This document shows, piece by piece, positions 41,619-51,766 of a stretch of 64,000 nucleotides of DNA (the first letter of the stretch is position 1; the number at the start of each line of letters is the position of its first letter). Origin of the DNA: Ferdinandcohnia sp036965165 (GTDB taxonomy: Bacteria > Bacillota > Bacilli > Bacillales > Bacillaceae_L); the NCBI RefSeq assembly GCF_036965165.1, contig NZ_JBALOX010000068.1, forward strand, positions 11,529 through 75,528. The letters run 5' to 3'. The translations under genes and the position numbers were made by a program. The notes below the pieces were generated by a model. It made no database searches. It was not told where the DNA came from and saw only the letters and a program-made list of their open reading frames with translations.

Positions 41619-43625
41619 TTATTTCCTTAGTTCTTGTACCAGTCTATCCTCATCCCAAATCTCTATTTGCAAATCTTGCGCCTTTGTAAGCTTCGAGCCT
41701 GCTGCTTCACCTGCAATTAGAAGGTCTGTGCTTTTACTTACACTTCCTGTAACCTTTCCTCCTAGAGCTTCAATCTTTGCTTTAGCGTCATTTCTAGTTA
41801 ATTGCTCAAGCTTACCAGTAAGGACGACGGTCTTTCCTGCAAAGTAGGAATCACTATCTTCCACTGATACAAGCTTAGGGCCCTTATATTCCATATTTAC
41901 CCCGTATTCACGCAGTTCATTTAAAAGGTCATGAACCTCTGGTTGCTCGAAATAGGTGACAACTGCATCTGCCATTTTTTCACCGATTTCATTAATTGAA
42001 GTTAGTTCTTCCTCGGTCGTAACTTGTAGCTTCTCCATCGTTTCAAAATACTGTGCCAGTGTCTTTGCAGCCTTTGCCCCCACATGGCGAATTCCTAAAC
42101 CAAATAAAAGCTTTTCTAAGGAATTCGATTTCGATGCCTCAATGGCAGTAAGCAAATTATCTACTGATTTTTCACCCATTCGCTCAAGTTGGATTAGCTG
42201 TTCATGCGTCAATGTGTAAATATCGGCAACATCAGTAATCAGTTTTTCATCAAATAATTGTGAAATGACCTTTTCTCCGAGGCCGTCAATATTCATCGCG
42301 TTACGGGAAACGAAATGAATCAAACCTTCCCTAATCTGTGCAGGGCATTTCGGGTTGATACAGCGTAATGCTACTTCTCCATCTAAGCGGACCAAATCAC
42401 TGTCACATTCTGGACATTGTGTCGGCATAAAGAACTCTGACTCTTCGCCAGTTCTTTTTTCAACAAGAACATTCACAACCTCCGGAATGATGTCTCCTGC
42501 CTTTTTCACAACAACCGAATCTCCAATTCGAATATCCTTTTCACGGATTAAATCCTCATTATGAAGAGATGCCCGTTGAACGGTTGTACCCGCAACACGA
42601 ACGGGCTCTAATATTGCTGTTGGCGTGATAACACCGGTTCTTCCTACACTTAGCTCGATATCAATCAGCTTTGTAACAACCTCTTCTGCCGGAAACTTAT
42701 AGGCAATTGCCCAACGTGGACTTTTTGCTGTAAAACCGAGCTCATCCTGTTGGTCAAATGAATCAACCTTTATCACAATTCCATCAATATCATACGCAAG
42801 GGATGGACGTTTTTCTGTCCATTCCGAAATATAATCAAGGATTTCCTCAACGGTTGCACATTTTCTACGTTCAGGGTTTGTTTTAAACCCTGCTTCATCT
42901 AGCATATCAAGGCCTTCACTATGGGAATCAACGCCTAGATTCGCAGTGTTAGCAATGGCATATAAAAAGATATCTAGATTGCGGCTTGCGGCAATTTTCG
43001 GGTCAAGCTGCCTTAATGAACCGGCTGCTGCGTTCCGTGGATTTGCAAATGGTTCTTCTTCGTTCTCAAGTCTTGTCGCATTTAGCTTTTCGAAGGATTT
43101 TCTTGGCATAAAAGCTTCCCCGCGCACCTCAATATCAAGTGCCTTCTTTAAACGAAGGGGAATGGAACGAATGGTCTTTAAATTAACGGTAATATCTTCT
43201 CCAATTTCACCATCACCACGTGTTGAGCCTTGAAGAAAAAGTCCTTGCTCATAGCGAAGCGACACAGCAAGACCATCGATCTTTAGCTCGCACACATAAG
43301 AAATAGAATCCCCAACTGCCTGTCTGGCACGACGGTCAAAATCACGCAAATCCTGCTCATTAAATGCATTTCCTAGACTCAGCATGGGAATTCGGTGCTC
43401 TACTTTTTGAAAGGATTCAAGAACCTGTCCACCGACGCGGACTGTAGGGGAATCCCCCGTCCTTAATTCCGGGAAATCCTCCTCAAGCTGGATTAACTCC
43501 CGCATTAACCGATCATATTCTGCATCTGGTACAGAAGGTTTATCCAACACATGGTATTCATAATTGTACTGATTTAAAAGCTCATGAAGTTCACGAACTC
43601 TTTCTTGTACTGCCACTTTGTCCAT
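41619..43625 (-). CDS. ligA: NAD-dependent DNA ligase
   Basis: 668 residues from the ATG at 43625 behind GAGGATTGG; longer readings run into pcrA. It seals nicks at replication and repair with NAD. Domains in order: Ia and adenylation domain with the reactive lysine in CELKIDGLAVSLRYEQG (K-x-D-G), OB fold, a four-cysteine zinc site (CPECDSDLV ... CINPKCPAQI), helix-hairpin-helix repeats and a C-terminal BRCT domain from about residue 590 (FAGKTVVLTGKLEQL). Same length as the B. subtilis enzyme. 19 bases after pcrA. Confidence 0.96.
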   Translation of the reverse strand: MDKVAVQERVRELHELLNQYNYEYHVLDKPSVPDAEYDRLMRELIQLEEDFPELRTGDSPTVRVGGQVLESFQKVEHRIPMLSLGNAFNEQDLRDFDRRARQAVGDSISYVCELKIDGLAVSLRYEQGLFLQGSTRGDGEIGEDITVNLKTIRSIPLRLKKALDIEVRGEAFMPRKSFEKLNATRLENEEEPFANPRNAAAGSLRQLDPKIAASRNLDIFLYAIANTANLGVDSHSEGLDMLDEAGFKTNPERRKCATVEEILDYISEWTEKRPSLAYDIDGIVIKVDSFDQQDELGFTAKSPRWAIAYKFPAEEVVTKLIDIELSVGRTGVITPTAILEPVRVAGTTVQRASLHNEDLIREKDIRIGDSVVVKKAGDIIPEVVNVLVEKRTGEESEFFMPTQCPECDSDLVRLDGEVALRCINPKCPAQIREGLIHFVSRNAMNIDGLGEKVISQLFDEKLITDVADIYTLTHEQLIQLERMGEKSVDNLLTAIEASKSNSLEKLLFGLGIRHVGAKAAKTLAQYFETMEKLQVTTEEELTSINEIGEKMADAVVTYFEQPEVHDLLNELREYGVNMEYKGPKLVSVEDSDSYFAGKTVVLTGKLEQLTRNDAKAKIEALGGKVTGSVSKSTDLLIAGEAAGSKLTKAQDLQIEIWDEDRLVQELRK

Positions 43626-43644
43626 ACATCCAATCCTCGCTTTC

Positions 43645-45873
43645 CTAATTTGACTTTGTGATTGGAGCAAATTTTGCAAGTAATCGTTTGATTCCAGTAG
43701 GACTAGGGAATGCAATATCCAATTCCTTCGATTCCCCTTCTCCTTTTACACTGACGACCGTACCAATTCCCCATTTTTTATGCTCTGCCTTGTCGCCAAC
43801 CTTCCAGCCAATTTCATCTCCACCAGTTGATTGTGCAATTGGTTTTGAGAAGACTCTTCGTTCAGGTTGTCTCGAAGGTGAAGATGATGAAGAAAACGGT
43901 GTACGCATTTGCTGCCTACGCTGTTCACCTAAATCTTCGAGAAGCTCTTCTGGAATTTCCGCAATAAAACGTGATACTGGATTCATTGACGTCCGACCAT
44001 ATAGAGTTCTCATTTGTGCATTCGATATATATAATTCTTCCTCTGCTCTTGTGATTCCCACATATGCAAGTCGGCGCTCTTCCTCCATTTCGGCCTCTTC
44101 CATAAGAGAACGACTATGCGGAAAGACCCCTTCTTCCATTCCCATTAAAAAGACCACAGGGAACTCAAGTCCTTTTGCAGAGTGCAGAGTCATCAAGACA
44201 ACTGCATTATGTTTATCATTTTCATCTTCGTCAAGCTTATCAATGTCTGCTACCAATGCTAAATCAGTTAAAAAAGCAACCAGACTCTTATCATCGTTAG
44301 CCTTCTCAAAGTTTTGCGTAACAGATAAAAATTCTTCGATGTTCTCAATTCGACTTTGGGATTCAAGCGTTTTTTCAGTCTTTAACGCTTCTAGGTAGCC
44401 AGTTTTCTCTAACACGTTCTCGACCAATTCAGTAACCGATAAGTAATCCTGCATTTGGTCCCAATTGTTGATTAAATCGCGAAACTCACGTAATGAATTG
44501 GTTATTTTCGCACTTAAACCAATTTGCTCAACCTCCAGCAACGCTTGGAATATCGAAAGGTCTTGTGCAATCGCATAATTTGCAATTTTATCAATCGAGG
44601 TCGCACCAATTCCACGCTTCGGCACATTAATAATTCGAGTTAAACTAATATCGTCATCTGGATTTGCAATCACGCGTAAGTACGCTAAAATATCTTTTAT
44701 TTCTTTACGATCATAGAACTTTATACCGCCGACAATTTGGTAGTTGATATTGGATTTAAGTAAAACTTCCTCCATTACACGGGATTGTGCATTGGTTCGA
44801 TATAAAATCGCGATATCCTTATAGGAACGGTTTCCACCATCTACAAGTTCACGTATTTTTCCAGCCACAAACTGTGCTTCCCCAGACTCACTGTCCGCAC
44901 GGTAATAGAAAAGCTTTTTCCCTTCATCATTCTCCGTCCAAAGATTTTTGGCTTTACGATTCATATTGTTTTGGATGACTTGATTTGCTGCCTTCAGGAT
45001 TCTTTGTGTTGAACGGTAATTTTGTTCAAGAAGAATCACTTTTGCATTTTTATAGTCCTTTTCAAATGAGAGGATATTGGCAATATCAGCCCCACGCCAA
45101 CGATAGATGGACTGATCGGAATCCCCTACAACACATAAATTTTTAAAACGCAAAGCAAGGAGCTTAACTAGCATATACTGTGCACGGTTTGTATCCTGAT
45201 ACTCATCCACATGAATATATTGAAACTTGCGTTGATAGAATTCCAACACCTCAGGAATCCGCTGGAAAAGCTGAATGGTCGTCATAATCAGATCATCAAA
45301 ATCGAGTGCCTGGTTTTTGCGAAGTCGTTTTTGATACAACTTATAGACATCACTTACAATTTGCTCATACATACCACCCGCTGTTTTCTCATAATCCTCC
45401 GGTGTTTGTAATTCGTTTTTCGCACCGCTAATGGTACCGAGAATCGTACGTGGATCAAATTTCTTCGGATCGATGTTTTTTTCTTTTAGAATATTTTTGA
45501 TAACCGAAAGCTGGTCAGTTGTGTCCAAAATTGAAAAATTCCGGCTGAACCCCATGCGATCGATATCTCTTCGTAAAATTCGAACACACATGGAGTGGAA
45601 CGTTGAAATCCAGATGTCCTCAGCCGCGCCGCCCAAGATCCCTTGAACACGCTCCTTCATTTCACGAGCAGCCTTGTTTGTAAAGGTAATCGCTAAAATA
45701 TTCCATGGCGCAATTTGCTTTTCCACCATTAAATACGCAATACGGTGTGTCAGAACCCGAGTCTTTCCACTCCCCGCGCCGGCCATTATTAAGAGTGGAC
45801 CATCTGTCGCTTTAACCGCTTCTTGTTGTTGTTCGTTTAATCCCGTTAACAATTTATTGCTGATAAATTGCAA
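43645..45873 (-). CDS. pcrA: ATP-dependent DNA helicase PcrA
   Basis: 742 residues from a TTG at 45873, which gives the family start MQFISNKLLTGLNEQQQEAV and has GGTG six bases upstream; a GTG at 45882 overlaps that site. Superfamily 1 helicase for repair and for clearing proteins from DNA. Motifs: Walker A MAGAGSGKTRVL, motif Ia ITFTNKAAREM, motif II VDEYQDTNRAQ, motif III GDSDQSIYRWRGA and motif V/VI TLHSAKGLEFPVVF, VGITRAEE. The C-terminal tail contains the Tudor-like VGDKAEHKKWGIGTVV. Operon pcrB-pcrA-ligA-yerH. Confidence 0.96.
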   Translation of the reverse strand: MQFISNKLLTGLNEQQQEAVKATDGPLLIMAGAGSGKTRVLTHRIAYLMVEKQIAPWNILAITFTNKAAREMKERVQGILGGAAEDIWISTFHSMCVRILRRDIDRMGFSRNFSILDTTDQLSVIKNILKEKNIDPKKFDPRTILGTISGAKNELQTPEDYEKTAGGMYEQIVSDVYKLYQKRLRKNQALDFDDLIMTTIQLFQRIPEVLEFYQRKFQYIHVDEYQDTNRAQYMLVKLLALRFKNLCVVGDSDQSIYRWRGADIANILSFEKDYKNAKVILLEQNYRSTQRILKAANQVIQNNMNRKAKNLWTENDEGKKLFYYRADSESGEAQFVAGKIRELVDGGNRSYKDIAILYRTNAQSRVMEEVLLKSNINYQIVGGIKFYDRKEIKDILAYLRVIANPDDDISLTRIINVPKRGIGATSIDKIANYAIAQDLSIFQALLEVEQIGLSAKITNSLREFRDLINNWDQMQDYLSVTELVENVLEKTGYLEALKTEKTLESQSRIENIEEFLSVTQNFEKANDDKSLVAFLTDLALVADIDKLDEDENDKHNAVVLMTLHSAKGLEFPVVFLMGMEEGVFPHSRSLMEEAEMEEERRLAYVGITRAEEELYISNAQMRTLYGRTSMNPVSRFIAEIPEELLEDLGEQRRQQMRTPFSSSSSPSRQPERRVFSKPIAQSTGGDEIGWKVGDKAEHKKWGIGTVVSVKGEGESKELDIAFPSPTGIKRLLAKFAPITKSN

Positions 45874-45944
45874 TTTCGTCACCGTCCTATCTCAATATCG
45901 TACATACGTTCTATTTTATCCTATTTCAGAGTAAAATTCCATGC

Positions 45945-46631
45945 TTATCCCTTAACAGCATGTACTGTTTTTAAGGCCATATTTATGTCTTCATAAATAA
46001 TATTTCCAACGACAACTGTGTCTGCCAGCCCGGCCATTTCTTTTGCTTGCTCGGCTGTCTTGATTCCACCGCCATAAAACAGTTTTGTTGTTTGTAGATT
46101 ATTTTTTACTGCTTCAACTATTTCCTTATCACCATAGGTTCCGCTATATTCCAGATAAAAGAGAGGGAGCGAAAACATTTTCTCCGCCATTGTCGCATAG
46201 GCTACGACGTCATCCTTGCTTAAAGAAGCATTGGCACCAGTTAGCTTAGCAGCCTTGCAGTCTTCGTTAAGGATGCAATAACCCTGCATAATCATCTCAT
46301 CCCAATTCATAACTTCTCCATATTCCTTTACCGCCTCATGATGCAAGCCCATCATCCATCTTGTGTCACTGCTATTTAAAACGGTTGGAATAAAATATAA
46401 ATCAAAGCCAGGTGTGACTGACTCTATATTTGAAATTTCTAAAACAACAGGTACAGTATAACGTCGGATAAGAGCCATTAAGTGAAGGACATTGTCCAGA
46501 GTAACTCCATCAGTTCCACCAACAATTATCGCATCTGTACCTGATTCACATATTGCGTCTAAATATTCATCGCTGATTTCCTTGTTCGGATCCAGCTTAA
46601 AAACATGTCTCCATTTTCTAAAATCGTACAT
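45945..46631 (-). CDS. pcrB: Heptaprenylglyceryl phosphate synthase PcrB
   Basis: 228 residues from the ATG at 46631 behind TGGAGGATC; the frame from 46664 includes that site. TIM-barrel prenyltransferase joining heptaprenyl diphosphate to glycerol-1-phosphate. Family segments: YDFRKWRHVFKLDPNKEI, ICESGTDAIIVGGTDGVT, EYSGTYGDKEIV and the phosphate-binding FYGGGIKTAEQAKEM with ADTVVVGNIIYED. It lies 71 bases upstream of pcrA. Confidence 0.94.
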   Translation of the reverse strand: MYDFRKWRHVFKLDPNKEISDEYLDAICESGTDAIIVGGTDGVTLDNVLHLMALIRRYTVPVVLEISNIESVTPGFDLYFIPTVLNSSDTRWMMGLHHEAVKEYGEVMNWDEMIMQGYCILNEDCKAAKLTGANASLSKDDVVAYATMAEKMFSLPLFYLEYSGTYGDKEIVEAVKNNLQTTKLFYGGGIKTAEQAKEMAGLADTVVVGNIIYEDINMALKTVHAVKG

Positions 46632-46737
46632 GAAGATCCTCCATTCATCATTCCATTCCTCCATTATAACAAAACTACACGCATCTATTAATACCTAGGT
46701 GGATTTCATAATATTTCTATTTTCTATAACCTCACCA

Positions 46738-46770
46738 AAGAAAAAAGCCGAAACCCGAGGTTCCGACTTT
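46738..46770 (-). terminator. Terminator behind yerC
   Basis: On the minus strand AAAGTCGGAACC-TCGG-GTTTCGGCTTT and T residues, 12 bases behind the stop at 46782. Confidence 0.85.
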
Positions 46771-46781
46771 GCTGAATAAAG

Positions 46782-47084
46782 TTATTGATTTTCCGATTCT
46801 TTCACACGGTCGAGTGCCATTTGATAGGCATCATTACCATAGTTCAAACAACGCTTAACACGTGAAATCGTTGCTGTACTAGCTCCTGTTTCCGTTTCAA
46901 TCTTATGGTATGTGTTACCTTCTTGAAGCATTCTTGCAACCTCAAGGCGTTGAGCTAATGACTGAATTTCGTTAACTGTACATAAATCATCAAAGAAACG
47001 ATAGCACTCCTCAAGGTTGTTGAGTGAAAGGACTGCATTAAATAATTGATCAAGTTCTTTCCCACGTAGTTTATCAATTTGCAT
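46782..47084 (-). CDS. yerC: YerC/TrpR-like DNA-binding protein
   Basis: 100 residues. TrpR-superfamily fold with LFNAVLSLNNLEECYRFFDD, CTVNEIQSLAQRLEVARML and the helix-turn-helix TYHKIETETGASTATISRVK, the pattern of YerC/YecD proteins. A transcription regulator of unknown target. Position between yerB and pcrB equals the B. subtilis order. Confidence 0.92.
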   Translation of the reverse strand: MQIDKLRGKELDQLFNAVLSLNNLEECYRFFDDLCTVNEIQSLAQRLEVARMLQEGNTYHKIETETGASTATISRVKRCLNYGNDAYQMALDRVKESENQ

Positions 47085-47116
47085 ATATATAGTATCTCCC
47101 TTTTTAAGATCTTCTA

Positions 47117-48169
47117 TTAATTTCCAAACGAAACAGCGCCTACGATTCCTGGTGATGTCGGAATAATATTAATCCATGTTTTTCCTGGAACAAAACCAAC
47201 TTCTTCCCCATTCACAAAAGGAACAATTCGTCCATCGACATTTCTCCACTCAATTTCCTGTGCTTTACCTTTTTGAAGTAAATAGCCTTTACCTCCAGAT
47301 GTCACATCAATTTCTCGTCTGCCATAATCATCAATAAAGCGATGATTCATTTCAACGATAAGCACATTATCAAGTAGTACCGGTGTATTTGTTTCCCGGT
47401 CTACTGTTTGATCGCCTCCGCTATAACGCTCATACTTTCCTTTATCTTGATTATAATCATAGACTGCAGCAAAAGTATCTCTTGATGAATAGGATACTCG
47501 AACATGTTCAGCTAGTGTTCCTTCAATTCCATCTACTTCGTCCTCAGATAAAAATGCAAAGCTTGGTACTTCTTCTTTCATTGAATACCCTTGTTTGTCT
47601 GCTCCTTTTTCAATATTTTCAAATGAAATATACGAATTATGTGGAGCAACATTATGATCAGCCCTCCAAAAAAGAGTGCCATCATAAACCATTCCATTTA
47701 TGTTGTCTATCTTACCGCTGTTTAGAATTTGCTGGGCTTCAGGGCTCCATCCGTGTGCGACATATAAGGCATCAAAGCCTTTGCTCAACTCAATATAATA
47801 ATCTCTCGCACTACGAACAGGTCCAATAATCTCTGGTTCCTCACTTTGGAACACGGCCAAAAAGCGTGTCACATCTCCCTCAGCTAACACTTCATACACA
47901 ATATCAGCCATATGTAAACCTGATTGTGGACGTGCTTGCGGGTGATTGTTGACCATCACAGCAAATGGACGATTGTTTACATCTTCATTTGTTCCAATCC
48001 CTGTTAGTGGGAAAACGTGATCAAAATCTTGACTTGGTTCTTCTTTTGCAACTGGATCAGTCTGTTTTGGTTCATGCTCTTCCTGCTGTTTCGCTGCCTC
48101 TTCTTTATTGCTACATGCAGTGGAAAGAAGTAAAAGGAAAATTCCTAGAATGAATAAAGTCTTTTTCAT
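47117..48169 (-). CDS. yerB: YerB-like lipoprotein (DUF3048)
   Basis: 350 residues from the ATG at 48169, giving a normal lipoprotein start MKKTLFILGIFLLLLSTAC with Cys 19. An in-frame ATG at 48214 has AAAGGA nine bases upstream and would add 15 residues; the choice is open. After a Gln/Glu/Lys-rich linker comes the DUF3048 region (FAVMVNNHPQARPQSGLH, GPVRSARDYYIELSKGFDA). Exported, lipid-anchored, function unknown. Adjacent to yerC and yerA as in B. subtilis. Confidence 0.88.
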   Translation of the reverse strand: MKKTLFILGIFLLLLSTACSNKEEAAKQQEEHEPKQTDPVAKEEPSQDFDHVFPLTGIGTNEDVNNRPFAVMVNNHPQARPQSGLHMADIVYEVLAEGDVTRFLAVFQSEEPEIIGPVRSARDYYIELSKGFDALYVAHGWSPEAQQILNSGKIDNINGMVYDGTLFWRADHNVAPHNSYISFENIEKGADKQGYSMKEEVPSFAFLSEDEVDGIEGTLAEHVRVSYSSRDTFAAVYDYNQDKGKYERYSGGDQTVDRETNTPVLLDNVLIVEMNHRFIDDYGRREIDVTSGGKGYLLQKGKAQEIEWRNVDGRIVPFVNGEEVGFVPGKTWINIIPTSPGIVGAVSFGN

Positions 48170-48235
48170 AATCGAGCACACAACCTTTATTAAAATGTAT
48201 AAATGCGCCTTCATAAGGATAAATCCTTTTATATT

Positions 48236-49978
48236 TTAACGCATTATTGACGGAAAGAGTACTATTTTATTCATGACATCATAAATACCTTGAGGTGTGA
48301 TACGAGTATATGGCAAATGTGTAGACGACAAAAACGTCAATGTATAAATCGGATCACTATGGCTGTATCCGCGTTCCCTCACTAAACGAACAAATTCTTT
48401 CTCAAGCGAGCTTAATTCTACAACAGACTTTGCCGATGTCACTCCACCTATGTCTAATGGGATTTCATGTATTATATTACCTTCTTCAGTTAAGACAATA
48501 CCACCGCCAATTTCTTTCATTCGATTAAAAGCAAGAAGCATATCATTTTTATTTTTACCAATTAATACAAAATCACCCGTATTTGAAAAAGAACTTGAGA
48601 ATCCTGAGATGCGGTTCGCAAAACCTTTTACAATTGTATTAACACGCCATTTACCATCCCGGTCCACTAGCATCAGGAAGCTCTCATCATGTTCCATTGA
48701 AAGCGTGTCATAGGAAGCGTCAATCGATATCGAATATGGCTTCATAATCACGGCATTTTCCATCTTCATCCCAAATGGCATTGAAAACTGAAGATCATCT
48801 AGCGTAAGTTCCCAGTTTGTTGCAAGATTTGAAAAACCTTGGCTCTTCCATGGAAATTCTGGAAATGCATTCTGGTCATTATTATCTCGCTTCACCCAAA
48901 TACCTTTAGCAAGAACAGATTCCGGAGTTGGATTGTCTATTGCAGATAAAATATTTAGGTTAGCGATTCTTCCAGTTGCAATCATACCATGGAGGTTCTC
49001 AATATTGTAATGTCTTGCAACATTAATCGTCGCCATATTATACGCATCGATGATGGGAACGCCTTTTTCAATCGCAATTTTGATCATGTTATCGATGATT
49101 CCCTGCTCGTAAAACGCCGGTGGTGAGCCATCGGTAGTGAAGATGAAATTATCATACTGATCTATGCCCATTTCATGAATTTCGTCTAACATTTTTGGCA
49201 AGTCCGGACGAATCGATGAGTACCTTAATGAGGTTGTATATCCTTGAAGCAAACGATTTAATACTTCTGTTCCGGTCATGGATTCATGATCACTATCAGC
49301 ACCTAATAGCATCAATTTTGCTAATGTTTTTTCTGAAGCTCCGGGAAAGTGTCCCTCAACCTTTTTACCAATCCTTTTCGTTTCTTGAATCCAATGAAGC
49401 ATAAGGTCATCGCCATCAAGCAGCTTTGGCCAACCCGTTAATTCTCCACCTTGAACAACTGAATCATGCTCAATCCAGCTTAGTACATTCCCATTTGAAA
49501 AAGCTTGTTCCTCATGGTGAATTTCTGTCTGAGGATCGTATCGGCACCACCAGTACATTGTTACCGGAAGTTTCTTCATTTCCTCCAAAAAAGAAAACGC
49601 TTTCTTTTTTGTCGTTTGTAATGCAAGTACTAAGTTGTCATTGATGATTGTTGTTGTCCCTGTAAGGGATGCATATTGAGCAAACGAGTGGGGATTATAT
49701 AAATGAAACGAATGTGCATGTGGTTCAATATAACCTGGCACGACAAATTTCCCAGCACAATCTACAACCTCACAGTCGGTGAGTTTTGAAGGCTGCTGCT
49801 GACCAACATATACGATGCGATCTTGGTAAATCCAGATATGTGCGTTAATCCATTTTTTTAACATTTGATTTAAGTATGTGACATTTTTCAATAAAATCGT
49901 TGGTGACTTTTTTCCATCTATAACTGCAACATGTTCTCTGAGTTGCTTATTTTTCCAACGGTAGCGTTGCCCAACCAT
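48236..49978 (-). CDS. yerA: Adenine deaminase-like amidohydrolase YerA
   Basis: 580 residues from the ATG at 49978 behind GGAGAG. Metal-dependent amidohydrolase related to adenine deaminase: VVDCAGKFVVPGYIEPHAHS (first metal ligands H-x-H), EGHFPGASEKTLAKLMLLGAD, DHESMTG, FTTDGSPPAF (aspartate) and the C-terminal GGVTSAKSVVELSSL. It probably deaminates adenine or a related purine, which fits its place next to the pur operon, as in B. subtilis. Activity of this paralog class is not well proven. Confidence 0.9.
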   Translation of the reverse strand: MVGQRYRWKNKQLREHVAVIDGKKSPTILLKNVTYLNQMLKKWINAHIWIYQDRIVYVGQQQPSKLTDCEVVDCAGKFVVPGYIEPHAHSFHLYNPHSFAQYASLTGTTTIINDNLVLALQTTKKKAFSFLEEMKKLPVTMYWWCRYDPQTEIHHEEQAFSNGNVLSWIEHDSVVQGGELTGWPKLLDGDDLMLHWIQETKRIGKKVEGHFPGASEKTLAKLMLLGADSDHESMTGTEVLNRLLQGYTTSLRYSSIRPDLPKMLDEIHEMGIDQYDNFIFTTDGSPPAFYEQGIIDNMIKIAIEKGVPIIDAYNMATINVARHYNIENLHGMIATGRIANLNILSAIDNPTPESVLAKGIWVKRDNNDQNAFPEFPWKSQGFSNLATNWELTLDDLQFSMPFGMKMENAVIMKPYSISIDASYDTLSMEHDESFLMLVDRDGKWRVNTIVKGFANRISGFSSSFSNTGDFVLIGKNKNDMLLAFNRMKEIGGGIVLTEEGNIIHEIPLDIGGVTSAKSVVELSSLEKEFVRLVRERGYSHSDPIYTLTFLSSTHLPYTRITPQGIYDVMNKIVLFPSIMR

Positions 49979-50127
49979 TAACCATCTCTCCAATCCCTGC
50001 TTAGCTCCATGGAAGCGCTTTATATTATCGTACCATATTAAACGATTTAATGCATTAAAGACTTTGTGAAAATTTGTAAAATTTTTATGAAATTTTGTAA
50101 AGATTTTGAAATGGAGGTAGTCGTTTC

Positions 50128-50385
50128 ATGAGACCGAATATTGGGCTTATTAATGCGTTTGTCCGAATTACTTGCGGGTTTACGATGCTAGCATGGGCAA
50201 CATCGAAAATGGTGAAACGCCCTTGGCGCGAAAGTTTTATTGTGATCGCAATGCTTGGAGGAATGAAGATAGCTGAGGGGATAACTCGTTTTTGTCCACT
50301 CACAGCTCTCTATTATGGATACTGTGAAAGAAAGCAAGAGGAACCGGAACCGCAAAAGCAGCTTCCTCCTGTAAATCCAACATAA
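50128..50385 (+). CDS. DUF2892 (YgaP-like membrane) protein
   Basis: 85 residues; ATG behind ATGGAGG. Reads MRPNIGLINAFVRITCGFTM, then a second hydrophobic segment FIVIAMLGGMKIAEGITRFCPLT and a charged tail rich in Glu, Gln and Pro. The RxxxG and CP positions are those of DUF2892, a two-helix membrane domain often linked with rhodanese-type sulfur proteins. Single gene on the opposite strand between yerA and purD. Confidence 0.85.
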   Translation: MRPNIGLINAFVRITCGFTMLAWATSKMVKRPWRESFIVIAMLGGMKIAEGITRFCPLTALYYGYCERKQEEPEPQKQLPPVNPT

Positions 50386-50390
50386 ATGAA

Positions 50391-50419
50391 GGTAAGAGGG
50401 CTATCCTCTTACCTTTTTT
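50391..50419. terminator. Terminator of the DUF2892 gene and of the pur operon
   Basis: GGTAAGAGG-GCTAT-CCTCTTACC followed by six T on the plus strand. The purD stop at 50428 faces it, so it can also end the pur transcript. Confidence 0.88.
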
Positions 50420-50427
50420 AATCAGTT

Positions 50428-51720
50428 TTAGCTGAATTGCGTTTTATTTTTGGGAATTGCGCTATAAGCTAACGCCTTGTTCCCAATATCTTTACGGTAA
50501 AACAAATTTGCACACTGAATCTTTTCTGCTTCTTCGTAGACAAAGTTCTGTGCATCTTCAAGGCTTTCACCGCTTGCTACAACAGTTAATACTCTTCCAC
50601 CATTCGTAACAAATAGTTCATTCACCATATCTGTTCCGGCATGGAACACGCTGATTTGTTCATCTAAGTTCTCTAACCCTTCGATGACTGCACCTTTTTC
50701 ATAGCTTTCAGGATAGCCTTTTGAGGCAAGCACGACACCAAGTGTTGCTTTATTAGACCACTCGAGAGCAATCTCTTTTTGATCAAGCAATCCTTCGATA
50801 ACTTCGATAAAATCAGATTCTAAACGTGGCAGTACCACCTGTGTTTCAGGGTCACCAAAACGTGCATTGTATTCAATTACCTTTGGTCCATTAGCAGTTA
50901 AAATTAACCCTGCATAGAGTACACCCGTAAAGCTTCTTCCTTCTGTTTCCATCGCTTTAACAGTTGGATTGATGATCGTTTCAATCGCTGTTTGAACAAC
51001 TTCCTCTGAAATTTGCGGAACTGGGGAGTAGGCGCCCATTCCTCCAGTGTTAGGACCTTCATCGTTGTCAAAGGCGCGCTTATGGTCCTGTGAAATAACC
51101 ATTGGATAGGCTTTTTTTCCATCTACAAAAGCCATTAATGAAAATTCTTCACCTGCAAGAAATTCCTCAATGACAACCTGAGCGCTTGCTTCACCAAATT
51201 TGTTCGCCTCCAGCATGTCATAAACACTTGCTAAAGCCTCATCTAAGGTAAGAGCAACGGTCACACCTTTACCGGCAGCTAGCCCATCTGCTTTTATGAC
51301 GATTGGGGCACCTTTTGCTAGGATATATTGTTTGGCTTCTTCATTTGATGTGAATGTTTCATATTCCGCAGTTGGAATATTGTATTTTTTCATGATTTCC
51401 TTAGCAAATGATTTGCTGCCCTCCAAAAGTGCTGCTTCTTTTGTTGGTCCAAAAATAGCTAGTCCTTCTGCTTGAAATCGATTGACGATCCCATTGATTA
51501 ACGGAACCTCTGGACCAACAAGGGTAAGGTCGATTTGCTCTTTTTTTACAAACTCGATTAAACGGTCAAAATCATTTTCGTCGATGTTGACCAATGTTGC
51601 GATATCCTGCATGCCTGGATTACCAGGTGCGACATAAACTGTGTCTACTTTTGGACTTTGGGCAACCTTCCAGACGAGTGTATGCTCACGCCCACCGCTA
51701 CCAACTATTAGTACCTTCAT
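50428..51720 (-). CDS. purD: Phosphoribosylamine-glycine ligase
   Basis: 430 residues; ATG behind GAGGTG. ATP-grasp enzyme of step 2 of purine synthesis. Motifs: KVLIVGSGGREHTLVWK, PVVIKADGLAAGKGV-like APIVIKADGLAAGKGVTVAL, FDNDEGPNTGGMGAYSP and NARFGDPETQVVLPRL. The last gene of the pur operon, separated from purH by a repeat of about 180 bases. Confidence 0.96.
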   Translation of the reverse strand: MKVLIVGSGGREHTLVWKVAQSPKVDTVYVAPGNPGMQDIATLVNIDENDFDRLIEFVKKEQIDLTLVGPEVPLINGIVNRFQAEGLAIFGPTKEAALLEGSKSFAKEIMKKYNIPTAEYETFTSNEEAKQYILAKGAPIVIKADGLAAGKGVTVALTLDEALASVYDMLEANKFGEASAQVVIEEFLAGEEFSLMAFVDGKKAYPMVISQDHKRAFDNDEGPNTGGMGAYSPVPQISEEVVQTAIETIINPTVKAMETEGRSFTGVLYAGLILTANGPKVIEYNARFGDPETQVVLPRLESDFIEVIEGLLDQKEIALEWSNKATLGVVLASKGYPESYEKGAVIEGLENLDEQISVFHAGTDMVNELFVTNGGRVLTVVASGESLEDAQNFVYEEAEKIQCANLFYRKDIGNKALAYSAIPKNKTQFS

Positions 51721-51766
51721 TTATTCACCTCATCAAACGAATTTGATTGATTTACAAGTTTTTAAT

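Noticed and set aside
43658..44398. 246-codon open frame opposite pcrA
   Set aside because: Shadow of the conserved helicase gene on the other strand; Ser-rich and without ribosome site.
50050..50110. TTTGTAAAATTTT-like repeats before the DUF2892 gene as an operator array
   Set aside because: The units are short and AT-rich, and could arise by chance in this background.
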